From: an uncultured Clostridia bacterium
GTDB taxonomy: Bacteria; Bacillota; Clostridia; Christensenellales; Borkfalkiaceae
Assembly: GCA_944376295.1 (NCBI GenBank)
Contig: CALWCE010000015.1
Location: 1 to 48,557, forward strand
Reading direction: 5' to 3'
DNA: 48,557 nucleotides
Position 1 is the first letter of the stretch. Every line of letters starts with the position of its first letter. This document shows, piece by piece, positions 32,262-39,172 of the stretch. The position numbers and the translations under genes are program-made. The notes under the pieces were generated by a model. That model did not search any database, was not told the origin of the DNA, and saw only the letters and a list, made by a program, of their open reading frames with translations.

Positions 32262-32660
32262 TTCACACTTTTTTGTGCAAGCACAAAAAAGTCGTGAGGG
32301 GTGGAGTGCCGCGATTTTAACGGGCGCTTTCGCCCGCGAACCTGTTTGTCTTTCTCTGACAAGAAGCCTCTGGTAAGAGGCAAATTGAGTCCCGCAGCGG
32401 AGGGGAACCCTCCTCGCGGGATTTTATTTTAGAAGCGAGGGGAACGCCACCTCCCTTGGCTCCTCCCATGGGGGAGCTGTCGAGCGGAGCGAGACTGAGG
32501 GAGTCGCCTTATTGTAAAAAGCGCGATATGCGGGAAAGGCGTTTCTTTCTATCGTGCATAACGGTGGCGTGACGGAGGGAGTTATTGCATTCTTCAACGG
32601 GTGCAAATTGATTGAGCCGGCGCAAGGAAACCTTGCTCGGCTCATTTCATTTTAGAAGCG
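32262..32660 (-). repeat. R2 repeats, one full and one partial unit, inverted
   Basis: On the minus strand the blocks CTTCTAAAAT, a hairpin around GGTTCCCCT, ACTCAATTTGC, TTGTCAGAGAAAGACAAACA, TTAAAATCGCGGCACT and CCCCTCACG follow each other between about 32430 and 32290, ending in a GTGCTTGCACAAAAAAG hairpin. Another unit starts at about 32655 and is cut by an R1 end (CTCCCTCCGTCAC) near 32580. R1 material at 32450-32515 lies between them. Non-coding. Confidence 0.8.
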
Positions 32661-32870
32661 AGGGGAAACAGTAACTTCCTTGCCTCCCTCCGAGAGGGCG
32701 TGAAAGCGTATTCTTGGCAAAGCCCCGGTGGGGCTTTGTCCGCTTTCGAGCTTGGAAACGGCACATGGAGCGTGCCGTTTCCTGACCGAGCGCGGTCTCT
32801 ACCGCGCGAGAAGGTGGCGCGGCATCCGAAGCTTGCTTCGGATGCCGCGACGGAAGGAGTTAAGGTCTGT
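32640..32870 (-). repeat. R1 repeat, copy E (inverted, long form)
   Basis: Reverse orientation of the long R1 form: ACTCCTTCCGTCGCGGCATC with the GCTTCGG/CCGAAGC hairpin, CGCCACCTTCTCGCGCGGT, CGGCACGCTCC..GTGCCGTTTCC, CAAGCTCGAAAGCGGAC, and AAAGCCCCACCGGGGCTTTG. It follows the same block order as 3089-3375 and 33311-33495. Confidence 0.85.
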
Positions 32871-32893
32871 TTTCGCATTGTTAGTGTTTTATC

Positions 32894-32922
32894 TTGCTTT
32901 TTCCGCGGGGCTGTGCTATACT
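32894..32922 (+). promoter_or_regulatory. promoter of the structured RNA
   Basis: TTGCTT (32894-32899), 17 bp, TATACT (32917-32922); predicted +1 at about 32929, the first base of the closing stem. Confidence 0.8.
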
Positions 32923-32928
32923 ATAAGC

Positions 32929-33070
32929 GTCACTCAAACTGGATATTGTTACCCCATAAGGTACGAAAAGGCATTTCGTATCTCTGTTTCCTTATGGGCG
33001 TACGGTTTGAGTGACATCTACCGGAGATGCAAATGCAGCGTGCCTCTTCGGAGGCACGCTCTATTTTTTT
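32929..33070 (+). ncRNA. candidate structured RNA (riboswitch-like attenuator)
   Basis: From the predicted +1 an 11-bp perfect stem closes 32929-32939 with 33005-33015. Inside, after an uneven internal loop (13 and 6 nt), a 9-bp stem pairs 32953-32961 with 32990-32998. A 7-bp stem 32962-32968/32974-32980 stacks on it, with a 9-nt bulge (TCTCTGTTT). A short CATCT/AGATG hairpin follows (33015-33029), then a strong terminator (33037-33046 with 33051-33060, TTCG loop, T run to 33070). The ribosome site of the next gene starts four bases later. The layout of an aptamer-like fold, terminator and gene is that of a riboswitch. I do not recognise the class. Confidence 0.7.
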
Positions 33071-33085
33071 ATAAGGAGGAAAAGA

Positions 33086-33274
33086 ATGAACAAGATCGGT
33101 TGGGAAGACGACGCAGTTGTGACGGAGGAAGACATCATCGCCGCGCTGAAACCGCTCGTCGACGAGTACTTTTTCGGGGAAGCGAAAGATATGGGGAACG
33201 TCCTTTTTTATACGCTCCCCGACGGCAGGAAGTTTTCTCTTACGGCAGAGAAAATTTCGTCAGATATTCGATAG
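33086..33274 (+). CDS. small protein, 62 residues, downstream of the structured RNA
   Basis: MNKIGWEDDAVVTEEDIIAA, then LKPLVDEYFFGEAKDMGNVL and FYTLPDGRKFSLTAEKISSD. Soluble, acidic, no known motif. The VLFYTLPDGRKFSLTAE end recalls the GDYFLYTNGG segment of the 2555-2785 protein, which could mean a distant relation. ATAAGGAGGAAAAGA is a very strong ribosome site. No promoter lies between the terminator and the start, so expression must come through the structured RNA leader. Confidence 0.8.
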   Translation: MNKIGWEDDAVVTEEDIIAALKPLVDEYFFGEAKDMGNVLFYTLPDGRKFSLTAEKISSDIR

Positions 33275-33299
33275 AGAGGAGCGCCGTTATCGGAAGCAA

Positions 33300-33575
33300 G
33301 CTTATGAAAATGCGGCGACTCCCTCAGTCTTGCCGCCGATATATCATCGGACGGCAAGACAGCTTCTCGCGCGGTGGAAACCGCGCTCGGTCAGGAAACG
33401 GCACGGACAATGTGCCGTTTCCAAGTTCGCAGGCGGGCAAAGCCACACCGTGGCTTTGCCAAGAAAGCGCCTGCTCACCCCTCAAGAAGGCGCCTAAAAT
33501 AAGGAATTTTACAAATCAATAAAGCACTTGCTCACCCCCGAGGAGGGAGCCAAGAGGGGGGCAGGAATTTGATAG
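33300..33575 (+). repeat. R1 repeat, copy F (long form)
   Basis: GCGGCGACTCCCTCAGTC, a CTTGCCGCC/GGACGGCAAG pair, GCTTCTCGCGCGGTGG, and the 101-bp block 33395-33495 matching 3274-3374 with one mismatch. It then has CGCCTAAAATAAGGAATTTT and a further CACCCCCGAGGAGGGAGCC end. Confidence 0.88.
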
Positions 33576-33577
33576 AC

Positions 33578-33623
33578 GCGGCGCGCCGCGGGATAATTCC
33601 CGCGGCGCGCCGCTTATTTTTAT
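33578..33623 (+). terminator. very stable GC hairpin
   Basis: A 16-bp perfect stem (33578-33593 with 33598-33613) around TAAT, containing GCGGCGCGCCGC, followed by TTATTTTTAT. It can act as a terminator. The same 12-bp palindrome forms the hairpin at 39173-39208. The 200 bp after it (33624-33820) show no gene. Confidence 0.75.
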
Positions 33624-33820
33624 CGCAGGGGGCATGCCGCTTTTCGCGCAGAAAAAGGGATAAACGCTCCGAACTGTGCATACGTTGAAAGGGAGAGCGG
33701 GGGACAGGCGGTCTCGCGCGACGGGAAGGGGTACATTCGACCCGAAAGCGCGCGGCTCGACAAAACTCCCCAAATTCTCCGTGCAAAAAAATAGTATCAT
33801 AACCGAGGTGACAGGGACAA

Positions 33821-34582
33821 ATGATCTTACGGCTGCGTTCGCTCGTACTTAGCTTTGCCTTGACGGCGGCTGTCGCCCTTTCCGCGCTTGCGGCGGGGGC
33901 GGCAGGGGCGGAGGAAGTCTTCTGGAGCGGGGCGCGCTCCCTGCCCGTGTACAGCGTGGAGCGGGAGGACAACGCCCTTTCCATCACCTTTGACTGCGCG
34001 TGGGGCACCGAGCACACCGATGCGATCTTGAAGGCGCTCGAAGAGGCGAACGTCAAGGCGACCTTCTTCACCGTGCAGTTCTGGGCGGAGGAACACCCCG
34101 ATCATCTCAAAAAGATCGACGAGGCGGGGCACGAGATCGGCACGCACAGCGCGACGCACCCCAAAATGTCTCAGCTCTCCGAAGAGGCGATAAAAACCGA
34201 GCTTACGACCTCTTCTCGCGCTATCACCGAAGTGACGGGAAAGCAGGTGACTCTCTTTCGCCCGCCCTTCGGCGATTACGACAACGCCGTCATCGACACG
34301 TCGCTTGCTTTGGGGCTCATGCCGATCCAATGGGACGTCGACTCCCTCGACTGGAAGGACCTTTCCGCGAAGGAGATCGCAGAGCGCGTTGTCTCCAAGG
34401 CGAAGAGCGGGTCTATCATCCTCTGCCACAACAACGGGCTGCATACGGCGGAGGCGCTCCCCGTCATTTTGGATACGCTGCGCGCCCGCGGCTTTACGTT
34501 CGTGCCCGTCGGCGAGCTCATCTACCGCGAAAATTACACCATCGACCATACGGGCAGGCAGTTCTCCGCCGCAAAGGGCTGA
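33821..34582 (+). CDS. PdaB-like polysaccharide deacetylase
   Basis: 253 residues with an N-terminal signal peptide or anchor (LVLSFALTAAVALSALAAGA). The NodB domain has NALSITFDCAWGTEHTDAIL (motif 1, with FDCAWG in place of TFDDG as in PdaB/YlxY-type proteins), GHEIGTHSATHPKMSQLS (motif 2 His ligands), FRPPFGDYDNAVI (motif 3) and IILCHNNGLHT (motif 5 region). PdaB-type deacetylases act on spore or cell-wall peptidoglycan. The altered first motif may change metal binding. It sits before the SSB-like gene; the ribosome site is GAGGTGACAGGGACAA. Confidence 0.85.
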   Translation: MILRLRSLVLSFALTAAVALSALAAGAAGAEEVFWSGARSLPVYSVEREDNALSITFDCAWGTEHTDAILKALEEANVKATFFTVQFWAEEHPDHLKKIDEAGHEIGTHSATHPKMSQLSEEAIKTELTTSSRAITEVTGKQVTLFRPPFGDYDNAVIDTSLALGLMPIQWDVDSLDWKDLSAKEIAERVVSKAKSGSIILCHNNGLHTAEALPVILDTLRARGFTFVPVGELIYRENYTIDHTGRQFSAAKG

Positions 34583-34627
34583 CGCGGCTTTTTTTCAGGG
34601 AAATACTCATGGAGGTACTCGAAGGAT

Positions 34628-35302
34628 ATGGATCACATCATGGAAAAAAACAATAAGGTCTACTTGAGAGGAAGTATTGTGTCGGAAGCCGTCTTTTCGC
34701 ACGAGGTGTACGGGGAAGGGTTTTACGAACTGTTTGTGCGCGTGCCGCGCCTTTCGGGGCAGGCGGATATTCTGCCCGTCACCATCTCCGAGCGCATCAT
34801 CCGCAGCAACGATCTCAAAGAGGGGAGCATCCTCTGCGCCGAGGGGCAGTTTAGAAGCTACAATAAGCTCGAAAACGGGCGTTCGCGGCTCATGCTCACC
34901 GTGTTCGTGCGCGACATCGTTGAGGACATCCCCGGGCGCAACCCCAACAGCATTCTGCTCGGCGGGTATCTGTGCAAGCCGCCCGTCTACCGCACCACTC
35001 CCTTCAACCGCGAGATCTCCGATCTCCTCGTCGCCGTCAACCGCGCTTACAACAAGTCCGATTACATCCCCTGCATCGCGTGGGGGCGCAACGCCCGCTT
35101 CGTGCAGGATCTTGCCGTGGGGGCGCGCATCATGCTCTCGGGGCGCATCCAGAGCCGCGAGTACCAGAAACGGCTCTCCGAGGATGAGGTCGTCACCATG
35201 ACGGCGTATGAAGTCTCCGTCTCCAAGCTCGCCACCGTCGACGAGGGCGCCGTGCTCGATCTGGAGCAGGAATTCGAATACTACACCTCGCCTCAGGTAT
35301 AA
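34628..35302 (+). CDS. SSB-like protein with two OB-type halves
   Basis: 224 residues. The first half has NNKVYLRGSIVSEAVFSHEV and GSILCAEGQFRSYNKLENGR; the second has NSILLGGYLCKPPVYRTTPF, REISDLLVAVNRAYNKSDYI, CIAWGRNARFVQDLAVGARI and LSGRIQSREYQKR. The second matches the single-stranded DNA-binding OB fold (WGRNA plus GxxxxxxGRIQSRxY). The first looks like a diverged copy, so one chain may give two DNA-binding folds. No acidic SSB tail is visible at the C-terminus. Start could be 34628 or the ATG at 34640; neither has an ideal ribosome site. Confidence 0.85.
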   Translation: MDHIMEKNNKVYLRGSIVSEAVFSHEVYGEGFYELFVRVPRLSGQADILPVTISERIIRSNDLKEGSILCAEGQFRSYNKLENGRSRLMLTVFVRDIVEDIPGRNPNSILLGGYLCKPPVYRTTPFNREISDLLVAVNRAYNKSDYIPCIAWGRNARFVQDLAVGARIMLSGRIQSREYQKRLSEDEVVTMTAYEVSVSKLATVDEGAVLDLEQEFEYYTSPQV

Positions 35303-35333
35303 TATGTGCGGGGAGCTGTCTTGATAGGGGGAA

Positions 35334-35371
35334 AGAAAAGGACCGAAGCGTTGTGCTTCGGTCCTTTTGCC
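35334..35371. terminator. bidirectional terminator
   Basis: AAAAGGACCGAAG pairs with CTTCGGTCCTTTT, between the convergent SSB-like and MarR genes. Confidence 0.88.
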
Positions 35372-35373
35372 GT

Positions 35374-35850
35374 TTAATCGTCCTTTTCATGGTCGGGGAG
35401 AGGGTCGGCGTGGAACACCTTTTCCGCGATGCGGCAGAACGTGCGCGCGTCCTCTTCGCCGATGAGCCCGATGATGCGGCGGGCGAGGGCGAGCGAGCGT
35501 TCGTGCTCTTCCAAAAATTCGGGGAGCTTCTTCTTGACGGGCACGACGTAGGTGGTACGCTTGTCCTCCCCCGTCCTGCGCTCTAAAAACCCGCGGGAAG
35601 CGAGCGTGCCGATCGTGCGGTTGACGAGCGATTTGAGCATCCGCGTGCGGCGGCAGATCTCTCCGAAGGTGACCGCGCCCACGCCGTCTTCGCGGTAGCG
35701 TTCATAGACGATGGACATGACCACCGCTTCGTTGTAGATCATCTTCTGCGTGATGCGCGTGTTTTTGAGAACGCCCGTGGCGTGGATCCATGCGAGGATG
35801 AGGTCCTCCTCGAGCTGCGTATCGCCCTTCTTTTGTTCTTGTTCCGCCAT
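35374..35850 (-). CDS. MarR-family transcriptional regulator
   Basis: 158 residues. Winged-helix core from about residue 35: MIYNEAVVMSIVYERYREDG, VTFGEICRRTRMLKSLVNRT (recognition helix), IGTLASRGFLERRTGEDKRT and TYVVPVKKKLPEFL, the family wing with DxR replaced by EDKR. Helical ends form the dimer part. Start ATG 35850 follows GAGGAGAGGACGC; an upstream in-frame ATG lies before the promoter. Divergent from a DUF4250 gene, and it may regulate both. Confidence 0.9.
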   Translation of the reverse strand: MAEQEQKKGDTQLEEDLILAWIHATGVLKNTRITQKMIYNEAVVMSIVYERYREDGVGAVTFGEICRRTRMLKSLVNRTIGTLASRGFLERRTGEDKRTTYVVPVKKKLPEFLEEHERSLALARRIIGLIGEEDARTFCRIAEKVFHADPLPDHEKDD

Positions 35851-35883
35851 GCGTCCTCTCCTCTTCACTTTGTAAACATTTGT

Positions 35884-35912
35884 ATTATACCCTTTGGCGG
35901 GGAGAATGTCAA
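35884..35912 (-). promoter_or_regulatory. promoter of the marR-type gene
   Basis: Minus-strand TTGACA (35907-35912), 17 bp, TATAAT (35884-35889). Just downstream is ACAAATGTTTACA, which resembles ATAATGTTTGCAT at the opposite promoter. Confidence 0.8.
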
Positions 35913-35933
35913 GGCGGGCGGGCAAAATAATGT

Positions 35934-35962
35934 TTGCATTTTTGCGTGTGCGGTATTATAAT
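35934..35962 (+). promoter_or_regulatory. promoter of the DUF4250 gene
   Basis: TTGCAT (35934-35939), 17 bp, TATAAT (35957-35962). AATGTTTGCATT (35929-35940), a short palindrome, covers the -35 and is a candidate MarR operator. Confidence 0.75.
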
Positions 35963-36009
35963 AAAAAAGAGGGCGGCGCGGACAGCGCGCCGCCGAGAGG
36001 AGAACAAAT

Positions 36010-36186
36010 ATGAAACTGCCTTCGGACGGCGCGATGCTGTTGAGTTTCCTCAATACGAAGCTGCGCGACGAATATTCCTCGCTGGACGAACTTTTGGAAG
36101 ACTGCGGGGCGGACAGGGGCGAAGTGGAGGAAAAACTGCGCGCGCTGGGGTATGAGTACGACCCTTCGCGCAATGCCTTCCGCTGA
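36010..36186 (+). CDS. DUF4250 protein, 58 residues
   Basis: MKLPSDGAMLLSFLNTKLRD, then EYSSLDELLEDCGADRGEVE and EKLRALGYEYDPSRNAF. This matches the DUF4250 family (pattern PxDxxMLLSFxNxKLRDxYxSLDxLCED) of small Firmicute proteins with unknown role. It is probably a three-helix HTH-like fold. GAGGAGAACAAAT precedes the ATG. Confidence 0.85.
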   Translation: MKLPSDGAMLLSFLNTKLRDEYSSLDELLEDCGADRGEVEEKLRALGYEYDPSRNAFR

Positions 36187-36209
36187 GCCGTGGGGAACTT
36201 ACGCCCGAT

Positions 36210-36260
36210 TGTGGAAATGTGGGCGGGTTATCCACACCGTTTTGTTGAAATGTGGATAAG
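36210..36260. promoter_or_regulatory. paired DnaA boxes
   Basis: TTATCCACA (36228-36236) and TGTGGATAA (36251-36259) are perfect, inverted and 14 bp apart, with TGTGGAAAT nearby (36210). The 17-mer TGTTGAAATGTGGATAA here is identical to 18191-18207 in the putative oriC. It could bind DnaA or form a hairpin. Confidence 0.7.
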
Positions 36261-36304
36261 TCGGGGGATATGCCCGCCGGGAGAGGGAAGTTGACGTTTA
36301 CTCC

Positions 36305-36520
36305 GGCAGTGACTCCCTCAGTCACGGTGTCGGCTTACAGCCGAACGCCGTGACAGCTCCCTCAAGAAGGCGCCTAAAATAAGGAATTTAGCCAAATTTA
36401 GAAAGCGCTTTCTCGCCCTTGAGGAGCCTATCATGAGGTGACTCCTTCGTCTCGCTGCGGTCGACAGCTTTTTGCGCGGGGAAGACCGCCTGGGGAGAGA
36501 GGCGGAAATAAGGAATTTCA
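36305..36520 (+). repeat. R1 repeat, copy G
   Basis: GTGACTCCCTCAGTCACGG, GTCGGCTTACAGCCGAACGC, CGTGACAGCTCCCTCAAG and GCGCCTAAAATAAGGAATTT, then a second unit from TGAGGTGACTCCTTCGTCTC with GGCGGAAATAAGGAATTTC at its end. Confidence 0.85.
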
Positions 36521-36545
36521 TGAAATAGCACGGAAGGAGGAGAGC

Positions 36546-37613
36546 ATGTCGGACGGGGAGATCGTCTTGTGGGTGTTTGCCGCGCTCGTCGGGGCGGCGG
36601 CGCTGCTCTTTTTATTGCAGATCCTCATGGTGGGCATCACCTTTTCGCTGCTTTACGGCAGGGTGGAGCACACGCATTCGCGGCGCGCGCTCTTTTCCGA
36701 CTTCCCCGCGATCGCGGTGCGGCGGGAATTTGTGTCCGTCGGCCGCCGAAAGAAGCTCGCCGTCTATCACCTCGGCGAGGAGAACACAAAGGGGCTCGTC
36801 ATCCTCTCCCACGGCATCCGCGACCGTGCGGAGGGCTACTTTTCCGAGGCGCGCGGCTTTCTGAACGAGGGGTACCGCGTGCTCCTCTACGACGCCACGG
36901 GCAGCGGCGCTTCGTCGGGCAGGAGCCAGCGCGGGCTGCCGCAGTCGGCGATCGACCTTCAGTGCATCCTCTTGTGGGCGGAGCAACAGCCCTGTTTTGA
37001 AGGGCTCGACTTTTATCTTTACGGCCACAGCTGGGGCGGGTACGCCGTCTGCGCCGTGTTCTGCAAGGGGGAGCATCCGCGCGTGAAGGCGGTGTGCTCG
37101 CTTTCGGGCTTTTCCGACCCTTCCAAGATGCTCTTTGAGAGCGGTTCAACTCTCACCGTGCATTTCGGGCGGTTCATGTACCCCGCTCTCCTCTTCATGC
37201 AGGGGATACGCTTCGGCAGCGCCATGTATGATACGGCGGAAAAGGGCATCCGTAAAGCGAAAAAGACGCGCTTTTTGATCCTGCACGCCGAACACGATCG
37301 GGCGGTCAGGCTCAACGGGGCTTCCGTCTATGCCCGCCGCGCCGAGCTCGGGAGCGAGGGCAGCCGCTTGAAGTTCGAGATCGTGAAGGGCAGGCACCAT
37401 CTCAACGCCTGGTTCTCGCCCGCCGCCTGCAAGAGGGACGAAGCGTTCGAGGAGCGATACCAAAAGATGGTGGGAAGGTTCGGTTTTCAGCTCACGAAGG
37501 CGCAGGAGGCGCAGTTTTATTCGGACATCGGAAGAGAGGAACGCATCGCGCTCTCCGAGCCCGACCCTGTCTTCTTCCGGCGCATCGACATATTTTTCAG
37601 GGAGGGGATATGA
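36546..37613 (+). CDS. membrane-anchored alpha/beta hydrolase
   Basis: 355 residues. An N-terminal helix (residues 5-33, VLWVFAALVGAAALLFLLQI) precedes a hydrolase fold: LVILSHGIRDRAEGYFSEAR, GYRVLLYDATGSGASSGRSQ, the nucleophile elbow GHSWGG, and FLILHAEHDRAV with the catalytic Asp. His near ends in GRHHLNAWF. Likely esterase or peptidase-like, substrate unknown. AAGGAGGAGAGC precedes the ATG; the upstream in-frame extension runs through an R1 repeat and is rejected. Overlaps the next gene by ATGA. Confidence 0.88.
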   Translation: MSDGEIVLWVFAALVGAAALLFLLQILMVGITFSLLYGRVEHTHSRRALFSDFPAIAVRREFVSVGRRKKLAVYHLGEENTKGLVILSHGIRDRAEGYFSEARGFLNEGYRVLLYDATGSGASSGRSQRGLPQSAIDLQCILLWAEQQPCFEGLDFYLYGHSWGGYAVCAVFCKGEHPRVKAVCSLSGFSDPSKMLFESGSTLTVHFGRFMYPALLFMQGIRFGSAMYDTAEKGIRKAKKTRFLILHAEHDRAVRLNGASVYARRAELGSEGSRLKFEIVKGRHHLNAWFSPAACKRDEAFEERYQKMVGRFGFQLTKAQEAQFYSDIGREERIALSEPDPVFFRRIDIFFREGI

Positions 37614-37816
37614 TCTCGAAACTCGATCTCATGAAGTTATTTTCGCAGTATGAAGGGGAGATCTCGATGTCGGACTTCACGCCCGAGGAGCTTGAAGAGT
37701 ACCTGCGCGAGGCGGAAGGGGCGGAGGCGCCGCTCTCCCCCGCCGAGTGGAAGGCGCGCTATTTTGAGTACTACGACGACGTCAAAGATAAGTCTTTGAA
37801 AAAACAGGACTGGTGA
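37610..37816 (+). CDS. hypothetical protein, 68 residues
   Basis: MISKLDLMKLFSQYEGEISM, then SDFTPEELEEYLREAEGAEA and ARYFEYYDDVKDKSLKKQDW. Acidic and helical, with no known domain. Its start overlaps the hydrolase stop, so it is translated from the same mRNA and may work with that enzyme. Confidence 0.7.
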   Translation: MISKLDLMKLFSQYEGEISMSDFTPEELEEYLREAEGAEAPLSPAEWKARYFEYYDDVKDKSLKKQDW

Positions 37817-37849
37817 GGCGGCGATTTTAAGCTGCGCCGCTTTTGACGG

Positions 37850-38022
37850 TGACCGAGGGGGAGGACTCCCTCAGTCACGACACCGAAGCAAGCTCCGGAT
37901 GTCGCGACAGCTCCCTCATGAAGGCGCTTATAATAAGGAATTTCCATATTTTGACCTCCTCTTCGGGGAGGTGGCTCGCTGTCCGAAGGATTCCCGAGGC
38001 AGCGAGACGGAGGGAGTAAAAG
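37850..38022 (+). repeat. R1 repeat, copy H, abutting a DUF559 gene
   Basis: GACTCCCTCAGTCACGACAC, GTCGCGACAGCTCCCTCATG and CGCTTATAATAAGGAATTTC, then the same module inverted: CCTCCTCTTCGGGGAGGTGG, CTCGCTG..CAGCGAG arms and GACGGAGGGAGTAAAA at 38009-38022, ending eight bases before the ribosome-site-linked start. Confidence 0.85.
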
Positions 38023-38032
38023 GAGGGATGCG

Positions 38033-38404
38033 ATGCCGCTGCGGTACAACGGAAAGAACATAACATTTGCCCGCTCTCTGCGAAAGAACGCTACGCCGCA
38101 GGAAAACCGCCTGTGGTACCGTTTTTTGCGCGGCTATCGGGTCAGGTTTCAGCGGCAGCGGCCGATCGGCGAATTTATCGCCGATTTTTATTGCCATCGT
38201 GCAAGGCTCGTGATCGAGGTGGACGGTTCCCAACATTTTTCAGAAGAAGGAGAGAAGTACGACGCGTTCCGTACAGAGCGGTTGGCGGAGTACGATCTGC
38301 AAGTCATCCGCTTTACCAACCGTCAGATCGACGAAAATTTTTACGGCGTCTGTGAATACATCGATCTTGTGGTGAAGAATATCCTTTCAGCTGCCGAAGA
38401 ATAA
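38033..38404 (+). CDS. DUF559 nuclease-domain protein, copy 1
   Basis: 123 residues. MPLRYNGKNITFARSLRKNA, TPQENRLWYRFLRGYRVRFQ, RQRPIGEFIADFYCHRARLV, IEVDGSQHFSEEGEKYDAFR and EYDLQVIRFTNRQIDENFYG. DUF559 proteins have a Vsr-like PD-(D/E)xK nuclease fold; the likely catalytic set is Asp in FIADFYC, then Glu and Asp in VIEVDGSQH. A close paralog of the same length lies at 47912-48283. No methylase or partner is adjacent, but R1 repeats directly precede it. AAAGGAGGGATGCG is the ribosome site. Confidence 0.88.
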   Translation: MPLRYNGKNITFARSLRKNATPQENRLWYRFLRGYRVRFQRQRPIGEFIADFYCHRARLVIEVDGSQHFSEEGEKYDAFRTERLAEYDLQVIRFTNRQIDENFYGVCEYIDLVVKNILSAAEE

Positions 38405-38467
38405 GGATGTTTCGGTTTTTTGCGGAGCTTATGCTCCCGCAAGGGAACAAATGCGCGGTGAAATCGC

Positions 38468-38497
38468 TTGACGGGAGAGGGGCGGATGCGGTATCAT
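38468..38497 (+). promoter_or_regulatory. promoter of queT
   Basis: TTGACG (38468-38473), 18 bp, TATCAT (38492-38497); expected +1 at about 38504, just before the riboswitch. Confidence 0.75.
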
Positions 38498-38506
38498 GGG
38501 GGCGAC

Positions 38507-38547
38507 AGAAGGTTTTCGGGTAACACTTCTGAATAAAAAAACCGAGG
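38507..38547 (+). ncRNA. preQ1-I riboswitch, translational type
   Basis: AGAAG (38507-38511) pairs with CTTCT (38526-38530). The loop TTCGGG can pair with CCGA in the A-rich tail AATAAAAAAACCGAGG, giving the H-type pseudoknot of preQ1-I RNAs. The terminal GAGG is the queT ribosome site, so ligand binding would hide it. The gene that follows is a queuosine-precursor transporter, which agrees. Confidence 0.9.
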
Positions 38548-38556
38548 TACAACTTC

Positions 38557-39132
38557 ATGAAGCAATTTTTTACCACCAAACGCATCTGCCGCGCCGGCAT
38601 CATCGCCGCGCTGTATGTTGCGTTTACTTATGCCTTCGGGGCGATCGCCTATGAGGGATATCTGGAGATCAGGCCCGCAGAGGCGCTCACCATCCTTCCG
38701 CTCTTCTTCCCCGAGGCGGTCCCTGCCCTCTACATCGGCTGCATGCTGGCAAATTTGGGCTCGCCCTTCCTCGTCTACGACGTGTTCATCGGCTCGCTCG
38801 CAACGCTCCTTGCCGCCCTTGCGACGTGGGGCATCGGGAAGCTCATCCGTGGTCATATAGCGCGGGTGGCGGTCGGGGGCATTTTCCCCGTCCTCTTCAA
38901 CGCCTTTATTATCCCGCTCATCATCGTCTTTTTGTGTCATACTTTGGTCGCGGAGACGGCGGCGGCAAGTTATTGGTTTTTCGTCGGCTCGTTTGCGGCG
39001 ACGCAGGTGCTGTGGGTGTATGCCCTCGGCGTGCCGCTCTACTATTTTGTGTATAAGATGAGGAAGAAGGGCGTTTCCGCCTTCCTCGACGGCAAGAAGC
39101 AAAAGCCCGCCGAAGCCGTGCATACCGCGTAA
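38557..39132 (+). CDS. queT: QueT-family queuosine precursor transporter
   Basis: 191 residues with about five or six membrane spans: GIIAALYVAFTYAFGAIAYE, GYLEIRPAEALTILPLFFPE, ALYIGCMLANLGSPFLVYDV, VAVGGIFPVLFNAFIIPLII, and WFFVGSFAATQVLWVYALGV. EIRPAEALTILP is the QueT substrate-site signature. Likely an ECF S-component that brings in preQ1/preQ0. Control by the preQ1 riboswitch immediately upstream supports this. Ends with a short basic tail. Confidence 0.93.
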   Translation: MKQFFTTKRICRAGIIAALYVAFTYAFGAIAYEGYLEIRPAEALTILPLFFPEAVPALYIGCMLANLGSPFLVYDVFIGSLATLLAALATWGIGKLIRGHIARVAVGGIFPVLFNAFIIPLIIVFLCHTLVAETAAASYWFFVGSFAATQVLWVYALGVPLYYFVYKMRKKGVSAFLDGKKQKPAEAVHTA

Positions 39133-39172
39133 AGATAAAACGCCGCGCCCGAACGCGGCTGAAATACAGGAA

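Noticed and set aside
32929..33070. 6S RNA or SRP RNA
   Set aside because: The SRP GGAAGGAAGCAGCC-type core is missing, and the layout directly before a gene's ribosome site fits an attenuator better than a free RNA.
32700..33522. Plus-strand frames crossing 32.7-33.5 kb
   Set aside because: They run through R1 repeats, a promoter, the structured RNA and its terminator, so they cannot be one gene.
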